Source: Ignavibacteria bacterium
Lineage (GTDB): Bacteria > Bacteroidota > Ignavibacteria > Ignavibacteriales > Ignavibacteriaceae
Direction of reading: 5' to 3'
DNA: 64,000 bases
Assembly: GCA_017302895.1 (NCBI GenBank)
Contig: JAFLBV010000003.1
Coordinates: forward strand, 444,500-508,499
Below, piece by piece: positions 9,499 to 16,876 of the stretch. Below the pieces are notes generated by a model. That model was not told the DNA's origin and ran no database searches. It saw only the letters and a list, made by a program, of their open reading frames with translations. Position 1 is the first letter of the stretch. Each line of letters opens with the position of its first letter. Both the position numbers and the translations under genes were made by a program.

Positions 9499-10776
9499 AT
9501 GTTAGACTTAAAATTTATAAGAGAGAATCCCGATGTTGTAAGACAGGGAATCGAAAACAAAAACGAAAAAAACAGAATTGATGAAGTACTCGAACTCGAC
9601 AAAAAGAGGAGAGAAATCCTCGTCATCGCCGATGATCTGAAGTCGAAGAGAAACAGAGTCAGCGATGAGGTGGCAAAACTTAAAAAAGCCAAGGAAGATG
9701 CCACTGCCCTCATTGAAGAGATGAAGGGTGTGGGAGAGGATATAAAAAAATATAATGAAGAGCTCGCGGTTGTGGAAGCGGATCTGAACAACATACTCGC
9801 TTATATTCCGAACCTGCCACACTCATCAGTTCCTGTCGGAAAATCTGCCGCTGATAATGTTGAAGTCAGAAGATGGCTTCCTGAGGGATATAATCTGGAT
9901 GACCCGACCGTGGTTCCCGACCATCTTCAGATTGGTAAAAACCTGAAAATCCTCGATTTTGAGAGGGGAACAAAGATTTCAGGTTCCGGTTTCCCCCTCT
10001 ACATGGGAGACGGTGCCACTCTTGAAAGAGCACTTTTCAACTTTTTCCTCGATTTCCACTTGGAGCATCACGGATATCAGGAAGTGATGACACCCTTTAT
10101 TGTGAATCGTGATTCGATGAAGGGGACGGGACAGATTCCCAAAATGGAAGAGGATATGTACACCTGTGAAAGGGACGGGATGTATCTCATTCCGACTGCC
10201 GAAGTGCCGATCACCAATATCTACAGGAGCGAGGTTCTTGATGAATCTTCACTTCCGATAAAATACTGCGGATATTCCCCCTGTTTCAGACGGGAAGCGG
10301 GTTCGTATGGCAAGGATACCAAAGGATTTTTGAGAGTTCATCAGTTTAATAAAGTTGAGATGGTGAAGTTCGCAAAACCTGAAGGCTCTTACGATGAACT
10401 TGAAAAACTTGTGAATGATGCCGAGGATATTCTGAAAGCCTTGAATATCCCATACAGAGTTCTGATGCTTTGCACGGGGGATTTGAGCTTCTCGGCAGCG
10501 AAATGCTACGACATAGAAGTGTGGTCACCTGCAGAAAAGAAATGGCTGGAAGCCTCTTCATGCAGTAACTTTGAAGATTTTCAAGCCCGCAGAGCAAACA
10601 TAAAATACCGCCGCTCAGAAGATAAAAAGCTTGAATTCATTCACACATTGAACGGATCAGGGCTTGCCACCAGCAGATTGATGGTTTCACTTCTTGAAAA
10701 CAATCTCAGACCCGACGGAAAACTCAATGTTCCCGAAGCTCTGAGACCATATCTCAGAAAAGATATTATCGGATAG
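9499..10776 (+). CDS. serS: Seryl-tRNA synthetase
   Basis: This 425-residue class II synthetase has an N-terminal long antiparallel coiled-coil arm (about 30-105, rich in Lys/Glu heptads) that grips the tRNA-Ser variable arm. Class II motif 2 is FRREAGSYGKDTKGF and motif 3 is GSGLATSRLMVSLLEN. It sits one base downstream of leuS. Translational coupling of two synthetases is plausible. A weak terminator follows. Confidence 0.97.
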   Translation: MLDLKFIRENPDVVRQGIENKNEKNRIDEVLELDKKRREILVIADDLKSKRNRVSDEVAKLKKAKEDATALIEEMKGVGEDIKKYNEELAVVEADLNNILAYIPNLPHSSVPVGKSAADNVEVRRWLPEGYNLDDPTVVPDHLQIGKNLKILDFERGTKISGSGFPLYMGDGATLERALFNFFLDFHLEHHGYQEVMTPFIVNRDSMKGTGQIPKMEEDMYTCERDGMYLIPTAEVPITNIYRSEVLDESSLPIKYCGYSPCFRREAGSYGKDTKGFLRVHQFNKVEMVKFAKPEGSYDELEKLVNDAEDILKALNIPYRVLMLCTGDLSFSAAKCYDIEVWSPAEKKWLEASSCSNFEDFQARRANIKYRRSEDKKLEFIHTLNGSGLATSRLMVSLLENNLRPDGKLNVPEALRPYLRKDIIG

Positions 10777-10787
10777 AGTTATCCTTT

Positions 10788-10813
10788 CCCTTCTGTTAAG
10801 GGGTTGTTTTTTT
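10788..10813 (+). terminator. Probable weak terminator after serS
   Basis: A short stem CCCTT/AAGGG with a five-base loop is followed by a T-rich run. The stem is only 5 bp. Confidence 0.45.
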
Positions 10814-10996
10814 AGCGGATACAAATAAATCCCTGAAAACTCAACCCCTGCGGGATAAAAATTTCCCTGATAAAAAAATACCCGATCCTCTTGTTATTCT
10901 CGCAAAATATATGGAAATTCCAATGTGGATTTGCATTATTAGCGAAAACCCACACCGGTTAAATTTCATATTTATAAAACAGATCAGGACTGTGTT

Positions 10997-11359
10997 ATGC
11001 AGAATGATTTTCTAATGAACAGTATGATGTCAAAACTGGCAGCCGATTCGAAATTCGTGGGAATTTTCATGATGGTGGTCGGCGGGCTGGTTTGTCTTAC
11101 ACTTTTCGGGATACCGTTTGGTCTTCCATATTTGTTTGCCGGGATCAGAGCGAAGGATGCCGGAGCACAAATTGAGCAATTTTTGATGACAAACGACAAT
11201 GTGCTCAAAACGAATGCCTATGAAAACTATCAGAAGCATTTTTTTATATTGAAGGTGTTGTTTATTGTCGGAATTGTTGCTGCGATTGTTGCAATTCTCT
11301 TCTTTGCATTTGTGTTCGCTGCTATGATTTCGAGTTTTTCAAGGTCAGGAGTACACTAA
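10997..11359 (+). CDS. Small two-helix membrane protein, paralogue 1
   Basis: This 120-residue protein is of unknown function. It has two hydrophobic helical regions: residues about 19-45 (FVGIFMMVVGGLVCLTLFGI) and about 80-112. Between them is a short hydrophilic stretch containing AGIRAKDAGAQIEQFL. It is a close relative of the next gene: both share SKFVGI/AKFVGI, a Gly-Ile-Pro turn and the KDAG motif. Only 1 base separates the two, so they are co-transcribed products of a tandem duplication. The shape resembles small DUF5362-type membrane proteins, but I cannot confirm that. Confidence 0.7.
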   Translation: MQNDFLMNSMMSKLAADSKFVGIFMMVVGGLVCLTLFGIPFGLPYLFAGIRAKDAGAQIEQFLMTNDNVLKTNAYENYQKHFFILKVLFIVGIVAAIVAILFFAFVFAAMISSFSRSGVH

Positions 11360-11360
11360 C

Positions 11361-11726
11361 ATGGAAAATAACTATTACGAGAAGAACATTATCACCAAAC
11401 TTGGCTCTGATGCCAAATTTGTCGGAATTCTTAATATCATTATCGGTGTTCTTAATTGCCTGTCGCTTTACGGAATTCCTTCAGGAGTGCTGACAATTAT
11501 TACCGGGATGAAGGCGAAGGATGCGGGCAACCATTTCTCGAATTATGCAACCTACAGGGATGAGGCTGAAGAATACAGAGCCATCGAAAACCTCGGAAAC
11601 TATTTCAAATGGATGAAAATTTCGATCATAGTGGGACTTGTGATCATGGTGATTGTTTTCATTATTTCGTTCGCTGCCGGGGGAAGTCTCTTCAAAATGC
11701 CCCGGGGAAGATACACCCAGCTTTAA
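11361..11726 (+). CDS. Small two-helix membrane protein, paralogue 2
   Basis: This 121-residue protein is a tandem paralogue of the upstream gene, with the same layout. The first helix region is about 20-48 (FVGILNIIIGVLNCLSLYGI), then GMKAKDAGNHF, then a second helix near 83-108 and a short basic tail. Function is unknown. The two-gene unit ends in a strong hairpin terminator. Confidence 0.7.
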   Translation: MENNYYEKNIITKLGSDAKFVGILNIIIGVLNCLSLYGIPSGVLTIITGMKAKDAGNHFSNYATYRDEAEEYRAIENLGNYFKWMKISIIVGLVIMVIVFIISFAAGGSLFKMPRGRYTQL

Positions 11727-11730
11727 ACAA

Positions 11731-11768
11731 AAAAAGAGGCTGATAACCTTTCGGAAATCAGCCTCTTT
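11731..11768. terminator. Strong hairpin terminator (works in either direction)
   Basis: A perfect 12-bp stem (AAAGAGGCTGAT / ATCAGCCTCTTT) encloses a 12-base loop, with an A run upstream and TTT at the downstream foot. Confidence 0.8.
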
Positions 11769-12025
11769 AACATCTCACACATCACTTCGGAGCCAACAAA
11801 TCTTTATTGATACTCCGGCACGCAAGCAATTCACAGCAATTCGTTCTCAGTATAACCATCTTTACATTACTGCCGGAGCATCGGGAGAGATTCTATAATT
11901 AACACTGTTGGAGTAAGTACTTGTTTAACATTTGTGGCAATAAAAAGAGTTCCAAATGTAAAAAAAATATCTACAAACCCTAAACGAGTCTTGATTATTA
12001 GCGAAAAGATGCTTAATTTTAGGAG
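11769..12025. other. Intergenic region upstream of the MerR/B12 regulator
   Basis: I see no gene here. The end holds ATTATTAGCGAAAA (11994-12007), which also occurs exactly at 10935-10948 upstream of the membrane-protein pair. The regulator's ATG is preceded by AGGAG. Confidence 0.4.
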
Positions 12026-12946
12026 ATGAAAGAAACTTTAGAATTCCCGATAAATGTCGTCGCAAAACTTACAGGCCTATCGTCCCATCTGATCAGAGCA
12101 TGGGAAAAAAGGTACTCTGCCATTACCCCATCACGGACAGGTACAAACAGACGGGTTTATACGGAGGAGGCGATAGAAAAGCTAAAATTGCTGAAGCTAC
12201 TCACCTCAAAGGGGTACTCCATAGGAAATGTGGCTTCCCTCGGGATATCGCGTCTGAAGGATATGCTGGGACAGCCGGAGCTTCACCATCATCTCCCCGG
12301 TGTGGAACCAAAAAGTGAGGGAGACATCATTACACGGTGCCTGAAAGCGATCGAGGAATACGACTCCCAAAAGCTCGAAACCGAGCTGATTAAATCTTCT
12401 CTTCAGTTTACAATGCTTGAATTGTTCGACAAGGTGGTCACTCCTCTTATGCATAAGACAGGGGATTTGTGGCGGGTCGGAAAGCTAAGACCGGCACATG
12501 AGCATCTTGCACTTGAAACGATTAAGAGATTTCTGAGGGGAATTCAGGCGGGATTCTCGATTCATTCTGCTGCCCCCGTACTGGTGGTCTGTTCACCCGC
12601 AAACCAGTTGCACGATCTCGGTGCTTACATGACTACATTCGCAGCTTCGTCTGAAGGATGGAAAACAGTTTTTCTGGGTTCAAATCTGCCCGCAGAAGAT
12701 ATAGCCGCTGCGGCACTTCGGGTAAATGCGAAGGCTGTGGCTCTGAGTATTGTCTATCCTGATGACGATCCTTACCTCTCCTCTGATATTCAAAAAATGG
12801 GGATTCTCCTCCCCAAGAGCATTAAAATCATATTTGGCGGGCAATCGGTCTATGGCTACAAAAAGGAAATTGACAGCATTGGGGGTATCATAGCCGGAAA
12901 TATGACTGCTCTTCGAAATGTAATGCACTCGATCAGGAAAAAATAA
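12026..12946 (+). CDS. MerR-type regulator with cobalamin-binding domain (CarH/LitR-like photoreceptor)
   Basis: This is a 306-residue regulator. The N-terminal MerR winged helix spans about 7-75 (FPINVVAKLTGLSSHLIRAW...). A four-helix cap region follows with the CarH signature W-x9-EH (W149, E159, H160), then a Rossmann B12-binding domain. The usual E/DxHxxG motif appears as QLHDLG with axial H196, so the acidic residue is replaced by Gln. SIV and FGG further on match the rest of the B12 signature. Known relatives repress photoprotective genes in the dark and release DNA when light breaks adenosylcobalamin. A class II photolyase lies 8.4 kb downstream and is a plausible target. No carotenoid genes are in the window. 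Confidence 0.82.
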   Translation: MKETLEFPINVVAKLTGLSSHLIRAWEKRYSAITPSRTGTNRRVYTEEAIEKLKLLKLLTSKGYSIGNVASLGISRLKDMLGQPELHHHLPGVEPKSEGDIITRCLKAIEEYDSQKLETELIKSSLQFTMLELFDKVVTPLMHKTGDLWRVGKLRPAHEHLALETIKRFLRGIQAGFSIHSAAPVLVVCSPANQLHDLGAYMTTFAASSEGWKTVFLGSNLPAEDIAAAALRVNAKAVALSIVYPDDDPYLSSDIQKMGILLPKSIKIIFGGQSVYGYKKEIDSIGGIIAGNMTALRNVMHSIRKK

Positions 12947-13060
12947 AAGATTTCACCTGTTTTTCCCCAAAATTTCATAACTTTATCTACCGGTTTTTAG
13001 CCTTTTTTGGCAGCGCCGAGGGCGGAAACAATTATTTAATTTTTTACCGGCAGGCATAAT

Positions 13061-13561
13061 ATGAGTAATAAAGACGACAGGAAAAAAAGATCCGGCAAGT
13101 TTCGCGGAATGGAAGACGATTACCCCGGATTCGAGAAATTCAGGAAGAACAATAGATATTACCCCGGATATCCTCCTGATGCAAACAAAGAAGAGATTCA
13201 AAAGATAGAATCTCAGCAGTTCGGTACAGGGCATCTTGTACACGACAGCAAAGTCATTTTTGACGGCGACAGATCTGAAAACACTTACAAAGAATTCAGA
13301 CCCGGTGTCGTCGGAAATCCACCTACCAAAAGCAACCGGTTCCTGACAGGCTGGTTCCCCTGCAGTACAGGGAGTTTCAAACGCAATCAACCCGATACTG
13401 TTTTTCTTGATACTGACACTGACGGCATCGAGCGCAAATGCTATATCCTGCTCAAATATCGACAATTCTTTAAGTACCACACACTCGTCGCAAAGAAATT
13501 CGAGATTTCGGAGCAAAAGAAAACTGAACTACAAAATAAAATAAACAATTTGGATGGATAA
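13061..13561 (+). CDS. Uncharacterised protein, first gene of a sigma/MazF-fold/Lon operon
   Basis: This 166-residue protein has a strongly charged N-terminus (MSNKDDRKKRSGKFRG) and a Tyr/Pro-rich stretch (NRYYPGYPPD). The rest is a mixed alpha/beta-looking C-terminal half. It has no signal peptide or membrane segment, and I do not recognise a family. Its stop overlaps the start of the sigma-like gene by 8 bases, so it belongs to the same operon and may be a functional partner or regulator of that system. Confidence 0.65.
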   Translation: MSNKDDRKKRSGKFRGMEDDYPGFEKFRKNNRYYPGYPPDANKEEIQKIESQQFGTGHLVHDSKVIFDGDRSENTYKEFRPGVVGNPPTKSNRFLTGWFPCSTGSFKRNQPDTVFLDTDTDGIERKCYILLKYRQFFKYHTLVAKKFEISEQKKTELQNKINNLDG

Positions 13562-14585
13562 GAAAATGGGGAAGAATAAAAATTTGAACGAAGCAGAAAG
13601 ATTTTTCAGATTGCTTAAACAGGATGGGTCGCTGACACCTGCCGATGAGTTGGGGGCTTATAAATGGTTTACAGGTTTTTTTGAGTCAAGAGCAAGGAAA
13701 ACACTTTTTAAATTTGACGAACCGCAGGTTTTGGTTGTGATGTCGGGTTTACTCGCGTCGCTATTAACCACTTTTGGCGAAAAGGAAGCTCCCGAAAATC
13801 CAGAAGCTTACCTGACGACTGCTGTAGCGAATGCCTTAAAGACCCTTTACGGGGATAAAAGCGATGCAAACCGTATTGTCACCAGAAAAAAATATGTAAA
13901 AATTTTGCAAACTTTGGAAAACGAGGGCAGAATTTACTCTAATCGTATAGATGTAAGTGTGAGTAAAGTATTTTATCCGTCAGAGTTGAGAGAAGAAGCA
14001 ATTTATGGTTACATAGATGCCCTTTCAGAAGACGATACTGTGCCTGATGCAGAATTTATATACGAACTGTTGGAAAGCATTGGACAGCCGGTGGATAAAG
14101 ATTTATTACTTAACCAGTTGGTCAATTACTCAAAAGGCATAAAAGTTACAGAGGTTAAAATTGACGGAGACGAAAATCCGGAGATTGAAACACCGGATTA
14201 TGAAGCAAAGGATACCGGTATTTTACCTGATGAGGAACTGGAAATAAAAGATTTTATGGATAATGTTATGTCGGAAGTTGCGCAGATAGCCAATTCTGAT
14301 AAAAAGTTGAGCGAAGAAGTTTTTATAAAGCTCCTTTATTTATCGATGGGCGACAAAACCAGTAAAGAAATCGGAGAAATTGTGAAAATGACTCAGAAAA
14401 ATGTTGAATACTACATATCCGAGCGGGCAAGCAAAGCTATGAGAATCCTCGTCAAACGCTGGACGAATGAACTGACGGCTCTGTTAGAAAAATACAGCCG
14501 GGAAACCATTCTTACACGGTTGGAGGATGAACTGACTGTAAGACTGAAGGAAAAATACCATAAATATTTACAGGGAATTAATTGA
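13554..14585 (+). CDS. Sigma-factor-like protein (CalpS-like candidate)
   Basis: This is a 343-residue protein. Residues 82-100 (NPEAYLTTAVANALKTLYG) look like the end of an ECF sigma region 2. Residues about 250-302 form a helix-turn-helix like sigma region 4 (KTSKEIGEIVKMTQKNVEYY followed by basic helices ending RILVKRW). The ~150-residue linker is much longer than in ordinary ECF factors and includes an acidic stretch (DGDENPEIETPDYEAKD). It overlaps the upstream gene and sits before a MazF-fold gene and a Lon-type protease gene. That set matches the CalpS/CalpT/CalpL parts list. Sigma identity is moderately supported from motif reading only. Confidence 0.6.
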   Translation: MDKKMGKNKNLNEAERFFRLLKQDGSLTPADELGAYKWFTGFFESRARKTLFKFDEPQVLVVMSGLLASLLTTFGEKEAPENPEAYLTTAVANALKTLYGDKSDANRIVTRKKYVKILQTLENEGRIYSNRIDVSVSKVFYPSELREEAIYGYIDALSEDDTVPDAEFIYELLESIGQPVDKDLLLNQLVNYSKGIKVTEVKIDGDENPEIETPDYEAKDTGILPDEELEIKDFMDNVMSEVAQIANSDKKLSEEVFIKLLYLSMGDKTSKEIGEIVKMTQKNVEYYISERASKAMRILVKRWTNELTALLEKYSRETILTRLEDELTVRLKEKYHKYLQGIN

Positions 14586-14633
14586 TGAAAATTGTGTTAT
14601 TGTTGCAGAAATGTGAAGCAAGGAGTGTCTGAT

Positions 14634-15632
14634 ATGGACAAAAAAGAGAAAAAGATGATCAATCAAAAAAATGTAATGCCTGATTTTGAACAATTCAAAA
14701 AGATGGTGGAAAAAGCCCGCGCGGCGGTTTATGAAAAACCGGACGAGATAAAACCGGGACAGATATGGGGAATTGCGGGCAAGGAATACCGGTTTGTAGT
14801 TCTTTCATCACCCAAAACTTCCATTACAGGAAAAGATGTTAGAGTTGTTCCGGTGACACACAAAATTCACATGGCAACCGAAACAGATGTCATACTTCCT
14901 GAAGATTTCGTTTATTATTCAGAATCTGTGGTTCTTCCGTTTCAGGTTACAAACATCATGCAGGAAAGACTCGACCTGTATCACGGCGAACTTAAGAAAG
15001 AGATCACAGATTTTCTTATCAAAACCGATCACAAAGGGGAGCTTGCGACACTTCCCAATTTCACACGCCAGGGCACGAACGATCCTTATGATCCCATAAT
15101 CTTTGAATATAACGAAAACCTCAGGGAAGAACTGTTCAGTTTTGCAAAAGAAGTTTTTGAAGTGGCAGATCTGGTTCAAGAAGAGGAGAGGGTTACGGTA
15201 CTTGATACTGTGGAAAAAAGATTATTGGACTTTCTGGGTTATCTGAAGGATGTTTATCGTGCTCCTGAACCTGAGTATATGACGATGATGGCAATGGTAC
15301 CCGAGAGACTGGATTTCAATCCCAAAGCGAAAAACAGGAAAATTCTTCTTAAAAGTCACGACAATATTTCAATTAGTCTCGCCACCATAAGCTCGGAACC
15401 TGTACTGGTATTCACAGCATTAAATCTGGAGGACAGCAGAGAATTGTCGGGTGTCCGAATAACTATGACGAGCGACGAAGGGAGCTATCATGATTTTCAA
15501 GATGAAAATTTCAGTTCCAGGCAGATAAATTATATGATTCCTGAAAATATAGTTCAAAATATGAAAAATGGTTTTGTTCTAACCTATAAACTCGCCGGTC
15601 AGTTGTTTGAATTACCTGTCAATTTCAAATAA
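14634..15632 (+). CDS. PemK/MazF-fold protein, possible anti-sigma partner (CalpT-like candidate)
   Basis: This is a 332-residue protein. The ATG at 14634 is chosen over an upstream GTG at 14592 because AAGGAG lies 8 bases before it. Residues about 38-125 read like a MazF/PemK SH3-like barrel: IKPGQIWGIAGKEYRFVVL, VRVVPVT, a Dv-l strand, and a closing FQVTNIM...LYHGEL. The remaining ~200 residues are unassigned, with a helical middle and a beta-rich end. Free MazF toxins are ~110 residues, so this is an enlarged family member. In the characterised Calp system, a MazF-like protein holds a sigma factor until a Lon protease cleaves it. The adjacency here suggests the same role, which is inference. 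Confidence 0.6.
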   Translation: MDKKEKKMINQKNVMPDFEQFKKMVEKARAAVYEKPDEIKPGQIWGIAGKEYRFVVLSSPKTSITGKDVRVVPVTHKIHMATETDVILPEDFVYYSESVVLPFQVTNIMQERLDLYHGELKKEITDFLIKTDHKGELATLPNFTRQGTNDPYDPIIFEYNENLREELFSFAKEVFEVADLVQEEERVTVLDTVEKRLLDFLGYLKDVYRAPEPEYMTMMAMVPERLDFNPKAKNRKILLKSHDNISISLATISSEPVLVFTALNLEDSRELSGVRITMTSDEGSYHDFQDENFSSRQINYMIPENIVQNMKNGFVLTYKLAGQLFELPVNFK

Positions 15633-15640
15633 GAGTGCAA

Positions 15641-16876
15641 ATGTCGAGTAAAATTAACAGGTTCATCAATCAACTCCGACAGTACAACAACGGCTTTGAT
15701 GTAGCGATCTCCGAGTACCAGCAAAAAGACAAAGAAGAGAGGGTGGATTTCTTCCTGCGAATCCGGGATGAATATTTAACGGGGTTCAGTGGACGCAGAT
15801 TAAAAGAGGATACAAAGAAAAGATTTCTGCAGATGGTATATCCTGACCAGGATGTTTCGTCTGAACTTCAGGTTTGCAGCCGGTTCAGTCCGATTGAATC
15901 ACTTCAAATTGGTGAAACATACCTCTCAACCTACTTCTCCGAAACGACAGGAGGAGCCGCCTATCGGATGAAACTGGTTGCACCAAAGGAATCATCCCCA
16001 TCGCAGATTGAAAGGAAATCTGTAAGTCCTTCTCTCACTATGATTTCAAATCTGATAAATGAAATCATCAAAGAAAAAAAGTTCTTTGTTGCCAAAAGTC
16101 ACTTATTCAACTGTGAGCCGGTAGTCTTTGATGCTTTTGATGTTTATGTTGATAATATAAAGGTAAAGGGACGGTCACATGAACTTCCAATGGCTATGGC
16201 ACTTCTTTCGATAATTTTTAAGAAAGCACTCCCTCCAAATGTTGCTTTTACAGGTGCAGTAAACGAGTTTGGAAAGATCGAGAGGGTTTCCGGTCTGACT
16301 GAAAAGATTAAAGCCATCATGAATGAATATCCTGAAGTGGATACTCTTTATATTCCCAAACAGAACGAATTTGACAAATATTTCCGTCCGAATAACATTA
16401 AAATAGTACCTGTTGACCGTTTTTCTGATTTGATGAAAATAATATACCCCGATTTTAGTGAGATAATTGAGGGGGATATTGAGGAAAAAATTTACTTTGA
16501 AGTGGTTAAAGATGTTGAGCTGAGCCTGCCCAACGATATGCCAAGAAAAATGGAGACACCGAAGGCAGTTTTGTTTACTTTAAGATATTCCTATGTTGGT
16601 GATCTTGGAACAGGGGTTATGAACAAGCTCAATCTTGTTGATGAAATAAGAAAAAATACGAGTGGAGATTCAGACTGGTTTATTCTTGATAATGTCAGAC
16701 CAAACTGGTATGTAGCTTTTCTGGCGGGAAAATTTTTTAACAAATGTTCGGTTTTCGCCATAACCAGTAAAAGTGACGGATTTCAGCATGCGGTGGTGAT
16801 ATTTAAGAGGGGAGATGTCGGGGTGAAACCCGGGGATAAAATTCCTTATACGATCAAAAAGGATTCTGACACCTAA
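15641..16876 (+). CDS. Lon-type (S16) Ser-Lys protease with unassigned C-terminal domain (CalpL-like candidate)
   Basis: This is a 411-residue protein from ATG 15641 (a GTG 6 bases earlier is possible). Residues about 125-265 align by eye with the Lon proteolytic domain. GRSHELPMAMALLS matches the GPSAGVTMATALVS block with catalytic Ser at S179. FTGAVNEFGKIERVSGLTEK matches MTGEI..GRVLPIGGLKEK with catalytic Lys at K222, and TLYIPKQN matches VLIPKEN. There is no AAA+ ATPase and no membrane segment. The last ~105 residues (LFTLRYSYVGDLGTGVMNKL onward) look alpha/beta and could be a sensor domain; I cannot say whether it is SAVED- or CARF-like. It is the last gene of the operon and overlaps priA tail to tail by 4 bases. 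Confidence 0.72.
   Translation: MSSKINRFINQLRQYNNGFDVAISEYQQKDKEERVDFFLRIRDEYLTGFSGRRLKEDTKKRFLQMVYPDQDVSSELQVCSRFSPIESLQIGETYLSTYFSETTGGAAYRMKLVAPKESSPSQIERKSVSPSLTMISNLINEIIKEKKFFVAKSHLFNCEPVVFDAFDVYVDNIKVKGRSHELPMAMALLSIIFKKALPPNVAFTGAVNEFGKIERVSGLTEKIKAIMNEYPEVDTLYIPKQNEFDKYFRPNNIKIVPVDRFSDLMKIIYPDFSEIIEGDIEEKIYFEVVKDVELSLPNDMPRKMETPKAVLFTLRYSYVGDLGTGVMNKLNLVDEIRKNTSGDSDWFILDNVRPNWYVAFLAGKFFNKCSVFAITSKSDGFQHAVVIFKRGDVGVKPGDKIPYTIKKDSDT

Noticed and set aside
14592..14633. GTG start at 14592 for the MazF-fold gene
   Set aside because: The ATG at 14634 has AAGGAG 8 bases upstream; the extra residues (MCYCCRNVKQG) look non-coding.
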